Origin: Flavobacterium sp.
GTDB lineage: Bacteria > Bacteroidota > Bacteroidia > Flavobacteriales > Flavobacteriaceae
Assembly: GCA_019105125.1 (NCBI GenBank)
Contig: JAHRWO010000112.1
Span: forward strand, 1-5,173
Direction of reading: 5' to 3'
Length of the DNA: 5,173 nucleotides
Both the position numbers and the translations under genes were made by a program. Of the stretch, positions 1 through 4,790 are shown in pieces; position 1 is the first letter of the stretch, and each line of letters starts with the position of its first letter. The notes under the pieces were generated by a model. The model was not told the origin of the DNA and did no database searches. It worked only from the letters and a program-made list of their open reading frames with translations.

Positions 1-59
1 TAAATAAATTGAATAAACACGATAACCGCAAAAGCGATTAAGAGTATTGTTAATATCAT
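1..59 (-). CDS. Partial hydrophobic protein, N-terminus only, cut by the window edge
   Basis: An ATG at 59-57 on the minus strand opens a frame that stays open to the edge and encodes 19 residues, beginning MILTILLIAF and ending in VFIQFI. Almost every residue is hydrophobic, so the protein starts with a membrane segment or signal anchor. The start lies 12 bases after the stop of the NqrM-like gene and in the same frame, which suggests a two-gene transcript. There is no Shine-Dalgarno sequence, which is normal in Bacteroidota. The family cannot be named from 19 residues. It could also be a chance open frame; the close spacing and strong hydrophobicity favour a real gene. Confidence 0.5.
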   Translation of the reverse strand, partial: MILTILLIAFAVIVFIQFI

Positions 60-71
60 AAATTTTGAAAA

Positions 72-275
72 TTAAGAGTGCGAAGGTTCGCTGCAATCTT
101 TCATTTGTTCTGGAGTTTTTCCGCAGTAGCTGCAGTTTTCTCCATCTTTATTCAAAAATGGACTTTGGCTAGCACAAGTTCCAGCGAATTTTCCGTCTTT
201 TTTTGCCCAAATTTTTATCGCGATACCTGCAAACGCAAGTCCTAAAAGTCCAATGGTTACTAATACAAGTTTCAT
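72..275 (-). CDS. Small four-cysteine membrane protein, NqrM-like
   Basis: This 67-residue protein has one N-terminal membrane segment (about residues 3-23), then a short polar tail starting with a basic stretch (KIWAKKDGKF, 21-30). The tail carries four cysteines: C34, C48, C51 and C61, with C48-S-Y-C51-G forming a CxxCG pair. One N-terminal helix followed by G-x-C and a CxxCG knuckle is the layout of NqrM (DUF539), a factor thought to deliver iron to the NqrD/NqrE subunits of the Na+-pumping NADH:quinone reductase. In flavobacteria, similar proteins are often labelled only 'membrane or secreted protein'. The cysteines could alternatively bind another metal. The ATG at 275 is preceded by an A-rich leader and a good promoter match at 295-322. 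No nqr or apbE gene is visible in the window, so the role rests on sequence pattern alone. Confidence 0.7.
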   Translation of the reverse strand: MKLVLVTIGLLGLAFAGIAIKIWAKKDGKFAGTCASQSPFLNKDGENCSYCGKTPEQMKDCSEPSHS

Positions 276-294
276 CTTTTTCTATTTTGAACTG

Positions 295-322
295 CAAATT
301 TACAAAAGAAAATTCAAATCAA
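295..322 (-). promoter_or_regulatory. Bacteroidota-type promoter for the NqrM-like gene
   Basis: On the minus strand TAAATTTG (302-295) matches the -7 consensus TAnnTTTG, and TTG (322-320) lies upstream with a 17-base spacer, within the 17-23 range reported for Flavobacterium. Nineteen bases separate the -7 box from the ATG at 275, so the leader would be short. Confidence 0.6.
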
Positions 323-337
323 GTTCAGAATTTAAAT

Positions 338-363
338 GCAAAGTTCGCAAAGTTTTTTCGCAA
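338..363. repeat. GCAAAGTT / TTCGCAA short repeat cluster
   Basis: GCAAAGTT occurs at 338-345 and again at 347-354. TTCGCAA occurs at 344-350 and 357-363. On the other strand this reads as alternating CTTTGCG/TTGCGAA words, a theme I recall from many flavobacterial intergenic regions. It is short and could be a remnant of a longer element. Confidence 0.45.
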
Positions 364-520
364 CCCCAAAGCTTCGGTACGCAAATGATTTTTTAAAGCT
401 TTTGTTCTTTAATTCAATTTTAATTCTCAAATAAGTAAAACGTCTCTGTGTATCTCAAATCAACACAGTCTTAATCAAAAAAACTCAGTGAATCTCTGTG
501 AAATAGTAGTGTAAGTTTTA

Positions 521-648
521 GCACGCGGATGAAGCAGATTCGCTAATGCAAAACGCGGATTTTAACAGATTTCTTTTACTCTTAAAGTAAATCTAATGAA
601 GAAAAAATCCGTAATAATCAGCGTTACGAAGTACCAGCGTCATCTGCT
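521..648. repeat. Large imperfect inverted repeat with CGCGGAT/CAGATT units
   Basis: The left arm (about 521-572) contains two direct copies of a unit of about 18 bp, ACGCGGAT followed by CAGATT, starting at 523 and 553, exactly 30 bp apart. The right arm (about 589-648) carries diverged inverted counterparts: AAATCT (589-594) pairs with AGATTT (567-572), AAAATCCG (604-611) with CGGATTTT (556-563), and TCATC (640-644) with GATGA (528-532). At the centre TTTACT (575-580) can pair with AGTAAA (586-591) around a 5-base loop. The arms match only in patches, so this is a decayed element and not a fresh insertion. No coding capacity is present. Confidence 0.6.
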
Positions 649-683
649 TTCCAAAATATTTAATTGTATTCTTTGTTATTGAA

Positions 684-703
684 GAGATGCTTGACAGCAT
701 GAC
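684..703. repeat. Short GATGCT/AGCATGAC hairpin, likely dispersed-repeat remnant
   Basis: ATGCT (687-691) and AGCAT (696-700) form a 5-bp stem with a 4-base loop. The complement reads GTCATGCT...AGCATCTC. From memory, this resembles a shortened version of a palindromic intergenic repeat family common in Bacteroidota, in which GTCATGCTGA and TCAGCATCTC flank a variable centre. No T-run follows, so it is not a terminator. Confidence 0.45.
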
Positions 704-744
704 AAACTATGCGTATAGCCTATATGGTCTATGAAAAGTGAAAC

Positions 745-760
745 GTCCGAAGCTTCGGAC
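745..760. repeat. Perfect 16-bp palindrome GTCCGAAGCTTCGGAC
   Basis: The 16 bases equal their own reverse complement exactly and are far more GC-rich than their surroundings. A related, imperfect copy (CCAAAGCTTCGG) lies at 366-377 in the same intergenic stretch. Palindromes like this may be dispersed repeats, protein-binding sites or cruciform-forming sequence. There is no loop and no T-run, so it is unlikely to act as a standard terminator. Confidence 0.7.
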
Positions 761-824
761 TAAAATCAACACAAAGCAAATCTAATGTGTCTATGTGTTT
801 AAAAAAGCACGCCAAGATTTTAAA

Positions 825-854
825 CTCCCAACTTCCTTCTCCCAACTCCCAACT
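825..854. repeat. Heptanucleotide tandem repeat (CTCCCAA) at the murB stop
   Basis: Four consecutive 7-base units run CTCCCAA, CTTCCTT, CTCCCAA, CTCCCAA, followed by CT that begins the next unit. Three units are identical and one is diverged. On the coding strand of murB these are TTGGGAG units, and the repeat supplies the last two bases of the TAG stop codon at 853-855. It is purine-rich on the minus strand. Confidence 0.75.
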
Positions 855-1860
855 AAATAATGTTAACTTCCGCTTCTATCGCAATTTCAAATTTTTCTAA
901 AATCGTTTGTTGGATATTTTTAGATAGCGCTACAATTTCGGCTCCAGTTGCCGTTCCATAATTCACTAAAACCAAAGCTTGATTTTTATGAACTCCCGCA
1001 TCACCAAAACGTTTGCCTTTAAAACCAGCTTGTTCAATTAACCAACCTGCAGGAACTTTTACTTCAGTTTCAGAAACTACATAATGTGGCATTTCTGGGT
1101 GAAGTGCTTTTGCTTTTTCGTAAGTTTCTTTGGGAATAATCGGGTTTTTAAAGAAACTTCCACTGTTACCTAATTCTTTTGGGTCAGGTAATTTACTTTG
1201 ACGAATGGCAATTACAGCGTTGCTAACGTCTTTTAAGGTTGGGTTCTCGATTCCGTTTTGTTTTAATTCGGTTTCAATAGCGCCATAAGTAGTGGAAACT
1301 TTATGGTTTTTCTTCGTTAATTTAAAACTAACCGAAGTAATGATGTACTGATTTCTCAATTCGTTTTTGAAAATACTTTCACGGTATTCAAATTTACATT
1401 GGGCGTTAGTGAAAGTTTCGATTTCTAATGTTTTCAAATTCAAAGCTTCGCACGAAAACATTGTATCCTTAATTTCAACTCCATAAGCTCCAATATTTTG
1501 AATAGGAGTTGTGCCAACGTTTCCAGGAATTAATGACAAATTTTCAATTCCACCAAAATTTTGATCGATACACCAAAGTACAAATTCATGCCAATTTTCA
1601 CCAGCTTGAGCTTTTACAATGGCAAAATCATCGTTTTCTTCAATAATTTCTCTTCCTTTTAAGTTCACATGAACGACTAATTTTTCAATATCTTGGGTTA
1701 AAAGCATATTACTTCCACCTCCTAAAATAAAAATATCGTCGTTTTTTGTTAACACTTCTTTTAATTCAGAAATCGAACTTACCGAAACGAATTGTTTCGC
1801 TTTGGCGTCAATTCCAAAAGTGTTATAATTTTTTAGGGAAAAATTGTTTTGGATATTCAT
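853..1860 (-). CDS. murB: UDP-N-acetylenolpyruvoylglucosamine reductase (MurB)
   Basis: MurB reduces UDP-GlcNAc-enolpyruvate to UDP-MurNAc with NADPH and bound FAD, the second committed step of peptidoglycan synthesis, in the cytoplasm. The 335-residue protein has the FAD-binding GGGSN (47-51), the long conserved block IPGNVGTTPIQNIGAYGVE (111-129), FEYRES (157-162) with the active-site arginine R160, and GSFFKNP (234-240), where S235 matches the serine that protonates the intermediate. KVPAGWLIEQAG follows at 268-279, and a C-terminal IEAEV carries the conserved glutamate region. The GxxPIQNIGAYG block, FEYR and length near 340 fit type I MurB, as in E. coli. I chose the ATG at 1860. An in-frame TTG at 1878 would add six residues, but family members begin close to this Met, and a promoter-like box overlaps that TTG. 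It lies 35 bp downstream of recF on the same strand. The stop codon is joined to a tandem repeat. Confidence 0.97.
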   Translation of the reverse strand: MNIQNNFSLKNYNTFGIDAKAKQFVSVSSISELKEVLTKNDDIFILGGGSNMLLTQDIEKLVVHVNLKGREIIEENDDFAIVKAQAGENWHEFVLWCIDQNFGGIENLSLIPGNVGTTPIQNIGAYGVEIKDTMFSCEALNLKTLEIETFTNAQCKFEYRESIFKNELRNQYIITSVSFKLTKKNHKVSTTYGAIETELKQNGIENPTLKDVSNAVIAIRQSKLPDPKELGNSGSFFKNPIIPKETYEKAKALHPEMPHYVVSETEVKVPAGWLIEQAGFKGKRFGDAGVHKNQALVLVNYGTATGAEIVALSKNIQQTILEKFEIAIEAEVNII

Positions 1861-1875
1861 TAGAATAATTTTTTT

Positions 1876-1883
1876 CAAATGTA
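1876..1883 (-). promoter_or_regulatory. Possible internal promoter -7 box for murB
   Basis: TACATTTG on the minus strand matches TAnnTTTG and ends 15 bases before the chosen murB ATG, similar to the spacing at the other promoters here. No TTG is found at the proper distance upstream, so the call is weak. If real, murB can be transcribed separately from recF. Confidence 0.3.
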
Positions 1884-1895
1884 ATATTATGAATT

Positions 1896-2975
1896 TTAAA
1901 TCGAAAATATTTTATACGATTGATGCGTTTCTTTGATAATCATTTCTGTTCGTTCGGCATGAGTATCGGAAATGAAAATTTGTCCAAAAACGGCATCATT
2001 TACCATAGTTACGATTTTTTGAACACGCGTTTCGTCTAATTTGTCGAAAATATCATCAAAAAGAAGAATTGGTAATTCGCCACTTTGTTTTTTCATAAAT
2101 TCGAATTGTGCCAATTTCAAAGCAATCAAAAATGATTTCTGTTGGCCTTGCGAACCAAATTTTTTAATCGGGAAACCATCAATCTCAAAAACCAAATCGT
2201 CTTTGTGAATTCCAGAACTTGTATATTGAATGATTCGGTCTTTTTGTAGCGATTCTTCTAAAAGCGATAGTAAATCTTTTTCGAATAACTGACTTTCATA
2301 GCGCAACGCAACCGATTCATTTCCGCCTGAAATATGGGTGTGATGCTTTTGAAAAATCGGAATGAATTCGTTTAGAAACTGGTTTCTTTTTTCAAAAATC
2401 AATTGTCCAGTTTCGCTCAATTGTTCGTTGTAAATCGATAAATTATCCGCATCAAAAGTCTGGTTTAAAGCGAAATATTTCAATAAAGCATTGCGCTGCG
2501 CTAACGTTTTTTGATATTGAATCAACAATTGTAAATATTGGTTGTCTAATGTTCCAATAACGCTATCGATGAATTTTCTTCTTGTTTCGCTTCCTTCAAC
2601 AATTAAATCGGCATCAGAAGGAGAAATAATTACTAATGGAATTAATCCCAAATGTTCAGAAAATTTTTCGTAAACCTTTCCGTTGCGTTTAATTGTTTTT
2701 TTTTGTCCTTTTTTTAAACTGCAAACAATTTTTTCTTCTTTGCTGTTTTTTTCAAGTAAAGCATCAATCACGAAAAATTCTTCGCCATGTTTGATGTTTT
2801 GAACTGCTAACGGATTAAAATAACTTTTTCCATAAGCCAAATGATAAATAGCATCTAAAATATTGGTTTTTCCAACGCCGTTTTTCCCAACGAAACAATT
2901 GATTTTAGCATCAAAATCAAATTCGATTTGGGCTAAATTCTTATAATTGAGTAAAGATAATTGTTTTAAAAACAC
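1896..2975 (-). CDS. recF: DNA replication/repair ATPase RecF
   Basis: RecF is a cytoplasmic SMC/ABC-type ATPase that binds gapped DNA and, with RecO and RecR, helps load RecA during gap repair and fork recovery. The 359-residue length is normal. The N-terminus ([13 protein letters not shown]) is the usual RecF opening strand pattern. Walker A is GKNGVGKT (30-37). The ABC signature is GSQGQQKS (274-281). Walker B is ILLFDD (303-308), followed by the D-loop DKLDE (311-315), and S-D-T-H (336-339) is the switch-histidine region. SSGIHKDD, before the signature, matches the conserved H-x-D-D element of RecF. The start codon is GTG at 2975; there is no closer ATG and a TAG lies upstream in frame. 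It is divergent from the TPR gene and is followed 35 bp later by murB. It is not next to dnaA, dnaN or gyrB here, as it is in many other bacteria. Confidence 0.97.
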   Translation of the reverse strand: MFLKQLSLLNYKNLAQIEFDFDAKINCFVGKNGVGKTNILDAIYHLAYGKSYFNPLAVQNIKHGEEFFVIDALLEKNSKEEKIVCSLKKGQKKTIKRNGKVYEKFSEHLGLIPLVIISPSDADLIVEGSETRRKFIDSVIGTLDNQYLQLLIQYQKTLAQRNALLKYFALNQTFDADNLSIYNEQLSETGQLIFEKRNQFLNEFIPIFQKHHTHISGGNESVALRYESQLFEKDLLSLLEESLQKDRIIQYTSSGIHKDDLVFEIDGFPIKKFGSQGQQKSFLIALKLAQFEFMKKQSGELPILLFDDIFDKLDETRVQKIVTMVNDAVFGQIFISDTHAERTEMIIKETHQSYKIFSI

Positions 2976-3018
2976 AATGTAATTGAGGTTTAGAGTTCGC
3001 TAAAATTAAGACTTCTTG

Positions 3019-3053
3019 CAAAAGTAAATTGAAAATCTTAAAAATATCTACAA
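3019..3053 (-). promoter_or_regulatory. Promoter for recF (divergent region)
   Basis: On the minus strand TACTTTTG (3026-3019), followed by CA, is a perfect TAnnTTTG -7 box. The nearest TTG (3053-3051) gives a 24-base spacer, one longer than the usual range, so the -33 element is uncertain. The leader to the GTG would be about 35-40 bases. Confidence 0.5.
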
Positions 3054-3059
3054 AAAAGG

Positions 3060-3089
3060 TTTTAAATTTTAATAAAAATTATATTTTTG
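3060..3089 (+). promoter_or_regulatory. Promoter for the TPR protein-ribH unit
   Basis: TATTTTTG (3082-3089), followed by CA, matches the TAnnTTTG -7 box and ends 22 bases before the ATG. Upstream, GTTTT (3060-3064) is only a partial -33 element. It faces away from the recF promoter, so one 136-bp gap serves both units. Confidence 0.6.
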
Positions 3090-3111
3090 CACCTCATTAA
3101 ATTAAAAATAA

Positions 3112-3891
3112 ATGGCAACATATAACAAAAGAGGTTACAAAGCTCCAAAACCTGAAGAAGCAAAAGTTGAAAACGAGTTTGAAGAAGTAATTGATGTTAA
3201 AGATAGTACTACTGCGGAAGTTTTTAATACATTAGATGAAACAGCTTCAAAAACAGAAGATTGGGTAGCTAAAAATCAGAAGGTACTTCTTGCAATTGTT
3301 GGTGTAATCGCAATTGGAACATTATCTTATTTGTTATACAACCGTTTTGTAGTTGAGCCAAATGAAGAAAAAGCAGCAAACGAAATTTTTCAAGCACAAC
3401 AATTTTTCCAACAAGCGGTTGATGCTACAGAGAAAAATGATTCACTTTATAATTTAGCGCTAAAAGGTGGTGAAGGTAAATTAGGTTTCTTACAAGTGGC
3501 TGAGCAATATTCAGGAACAGCAGCTGGAAACTTAGCTAACTATCACGCTGGTATGGCTTACTTGAATTTAGGTGATTTCAAAAATGCAATTGTATATTTA
3601 GAGAAATTCAAGTCAGATGATGCTGTTTTAAAGCCAATTGCTTTAGGAGCTATCGGAGATGCTTTATCAGAAACTAATAAAGTAGATGATGCTATTTCTT
3701 ATTACAAAAAAGCGGCTGAAACTTCAGAAAATGATTTCACTACGCCAAGATATTTGTTTAAAGCAGCGCAATTATATTTAACTGCAGGAAAAAAAGCTGA
3801 AGCAAACAAGTTGTTTGTAGAAATCAAAGAAAAATACGAAACTTCAAAAGAAGGAATGAATATTGACGCTTTCATTGCAATGACTGAATAA
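3112..3891 (+). CDS. Membrane-anchored tetratricopeptide repeat protein (YfgM/YbgF-like)
   Basis: This 259-residue protein has an acidic, probably disordered cytoplasmic N-terminus (1-50), a single membrane helix (about 58-77, VLLAIVGVIAIGTLSYLL) and a long helical C-terminal region. The helical region holds about three TPR-like helix pairs at roughly 139-168, 174-206 and 213-243, with typical A-x-G-x-A-Y-L and G-D-F-K-N-A-I spacing. The single anchor followed by TPRs resembles YfgM-type proteins, which sit beside the Sec translocon and assist envelope proteins; 'tol-pal YbgF family' is a label often given to such proteins. The exact role cannot be read from sequence. The ATG at 3112 follows a good promoter with an AT-rich leader. 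The ribH start comes 2 bases after the stop, implying co-transcription and probably coupled translation. Confidence 0.88.
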   Translation: MATYNKRGYKAPKPEEAKVENEFEEVIDVKDSTTAEVFNTLDETASKTEDWVAKNQKVLLAIVGVIAIGTLSYLLYNRFVVEPNEEKAANEIFQAQQFFQQAVDATEKNDSLYNLALKGGEGKLGFLQVAEQYSGTAAGNLANYHAGMAYLNLGDFKNAIVYLEKFKSDDAVLKPIALGAIGDALSETNKVDDAISYYKKAAETSENDFTTPRYLFKAAQLYLTAGKKAEANKLFVEIKEKYETSKEGMNIDAFIAMTE

Positions 3892-3893
3892 GA

Positions 3894-4379
3894 ATGGCAA
3901 CAGAAAATAAAAATTTATCTAATTACGATAAAAACACAATCCCAAATGCGAAAGATTTTCGGTTTGGGATTGTTGTTTCAGAATGGAACGAGCAAGTAAC
4001 AGAAGGCTTGTATAACGGAGCTTTTGCAGCGTTAACCGATTGCGGTGCTTTACCAGAGAACATTATTCGTTGGAACGTACCAGGAAGTTTCGAATTGATT
4101 TTCGGAGCACGTCAAATGCATGAAAAATTAGAGCTAGATGCTGTAATTGTGATTGGTTGTGTGATTAAAGGAGAAACAATGCATTTCGAATTTGTTTGTG
4201 AAGGTGTTACTCAGGGAATGAAAGACTTGAATCTTTTATATGATGTGCCAACTATCTTTTGTGTGTTAACCGATAATAATATGCAACAATCGTTAGATAG
4301 AAGTGGTGGAAAACACGGAAACAAAGGAGTAGAAGCAGCAATTGCAGCAATCAAAATGGTAGATTTGAATAGAAAATAA
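3894..4379 (+). CDS. ribH: 6,7-dimethyl-8-ribityllumazine synthase (RibH)
   Basis: RibH condenses 5-amino-6-ribitylaminouracil with 3,4-dihydroxy-2-butanone 4-phosphate to make lumazine, the penultimate step of riboflavin synthesis, usually as a pentamer or 60-subunit shell in the cytoplasm. The 161-residue protein has SEWN (29-32) with the substrate-stacking aromatic W31, VPGSFE (62-67), GCVIKGET (88-95) followed by H97 (the catalytic histidine), and SLDRSGG with R136 plus GNKG (142-145), which form the phosphate pocket. All expected active-site positions are present. It starts 2 bp after the TPR gene's stop and is followed by a strong terminator, making it the last gene of that unit. The other riboflavin genes (ribA, ribB, ribD, ribE) are not in the window. 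No FMN riboswitch precedes it or the TPR gene: the leader is too short. Confidence 0.98.
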   Translation: MATENKNLSNYDKNTIPNAKDFRFGIVVSEWNEQVTEGLYNGAFAALTDCGALPENIIRWNVPGSFELIFGARQMHEKLELDAVIVIGCVIKGETMHFEFVCEGVTQGMKDLNLLYDVPTIFCVLTDNNMQQSLDRSGGKHGNKGVEAAIAAIKMVDLNRK

Positions 4380-4408
4380 AAGGATTTCCTTTTTAGAATC
4401 AATATACT

Positions 4409-4434
4409 AATCCCGATTTTCATCGGGATTTTTT
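4409..4434 (+). terminator. Intrinsic terminator after ribH
   Basis: AATCCCGAT (4409-4417) and ATCGGGATT (4422-4430) form a perfect 9-bp stem with a TTTC loop, followed directly by four Ts, six counting the two ending the stem. It sits 29 bases after the ribH stop and before the next promoter. A weaker AAAAGG/CCTTTT hairpin (4378-4393) just upstream overlaps the ribH stop codon. No T-run serves the opposite strand. Confidence 0.92.
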
Positions 4435-4446
4435 GTTAACAAAAAT

Positions 4447-4480
4447 TTGGAGGTTAAACGCATAAAAATCCCTAAATTTG
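4447..4480 (+). promoter_or_regulatory. Promoter for the small membrane protein-mutL unit
   Basis: TAAATTTG (4473-4480) is a perfect TAnnTTTG -7 box and TTG (4447-4449) lies 23 bases upstream, at the edge of the accepted spacing. It follows the ribH terminator and ends 16 bases before the next ATG, exactly where a new transcription unit should begin. Confidence 0.6.
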
Positions 4481-4496
4481 AAAAAAATAATGCAAC

Positions 4497-4790
4497 ATGA
4501 TTAAGTTTGGAAAAGGTAGAATGCCAAAGAACAAAAGATTTAATTACACGCCTCGTCATTACGAAGGTAAAACCGTAGATAATCCATTTGATTTTGATTC
4601 TGCAATACGACGCGATAGAGAAACTGTAAGTTATAACGACATGAGAGCGCTATGGAGCGATGCGAGAGAGGCTAGTAGAAATAGAAAAAATCGTTCTTTC
4701 AATATGCGCGTTATTATCATTGCCCTAATTTTGGTATTGATCTTTTTCTTTATCATCGATTTCGATTTTTCCATATTTAGAAGAAAATAA
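4497..4790 (+). CDS. Small C-terminally anchored membrane protein, unknown function
   Basis: The 97-residue protein has a basic, polar N-terminal region (1-70; [15 protein letters not shown] at 11-25 and a basic NRKNR at 62-66) and one membrane helix near the C-terminus (about 71-88, rich in I, L, V and F), ending in the charged tail RRK. The bulk is probably cytoplasmic with a tail anchor. Homologues at this spot between ribH and mutL are sometimes labelled 'riboflavin synthase subunit beta'; I see no lumazine-synthase or riboflavin-synthase motif, so that label is probably spill-over from the neighbour. The ATG at 4497 was chosen for its promoter spacing. Met9 (ATG at 4521), just before the conserved-looking PKNKRF, is an alternative start. 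The stop TAA overlaps the mutL ATG by one base, which points to translational coupling with mutL. Confidence 0.85.
   Translation: MIKFGKGRMPKNKRFNYTPRHYEGKTVDNPFDFDSAIRRDRETVSYNDMRALWSDAREASRNRKNRSFNMRVIIIALILVLIFFFIIDFDFSIFRRK

Larger units (their letters stand above)
323..852. other. Gene-free intergenic region made of degenerate repeats
   Basis: No convincing gene is present on either strand; open frames here are short and have no recognisable protein pattern. The stretch holds, in order: a GCAAAGTT/TTCGCAA cluster (338-363), an imperfect CCAAAGCTTCGG palindrome (366-377), two TCTCTGTG motifs exactly 50 bp apart (443-450, 493-500), a large imperfect inverted repeat (521-648), a GATGCT/AGCATGAC hairpin (684-703), a perfect 16-bp palindrome (745-760) and a 7-bp tandem repeat (825-854). 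AAATCAACACA occurs twice (457-467 and 763-773). It separates murB from the NqrM-like gene, both on the minus strand. I saw no strong intrinsic terminator for murB. Confidence 0.7.

Noticed and set aside
203..388. 61-codon plus-strand open frame
   Set aside because: It overlaps the NqrM-like gene and its promoter on the opposite strand, then runs into the repeat patchwork. It has no protein pattern and no promoter-like site.
687..734. 15-codon frame MLDSMTNYAYSLYGL in the intergenic gap
   Set aside because: It is built largely from repeat-derived sequence, has no promoter-like site and no recognised peptide family.
797..825. GTTTAAAA/TTTTAAAC hairpin downstream of murB as a terminator
   Set aside because: The stem is nearly all A-T with a 13-base loop and no proper T-run on the minus strand. 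It is too weak to call.
1861..1878. Six-residue N-terminal extension of MurB from a TTG
   Set aside because: The ATG at 1860 gives the usual family N-terminus, and the TTG overlaps a promoter-like box. The extension has no sign of conservation.
2976..3111. FMN riboswitch upstream of the TPR-ribH unit
   Set aside because: The leader after the -7 box is only about 20 bases, and no conserved RFN-element pattern is visible.
4211..4423. 70-codon minus-strand open frame
   Set aside because: It is antisense to ribH, begins inside the terminator hairpin, and has a composition explained by the complement of ribH codons.
4449..4453. GGAGG as a Shine-Dalgarno site
   Set aside because: It lies 43 bases before the nearest gene start, with no start codon at the right distance, and overlaps the -33 element of a promoter.
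4490..4504. Four-codon upstream open frame (MQHD) overlapping the small gene start
   Set aside because: It is too short to distinguish from chance in AT-rich DNA, although it could be a minor translational influence.
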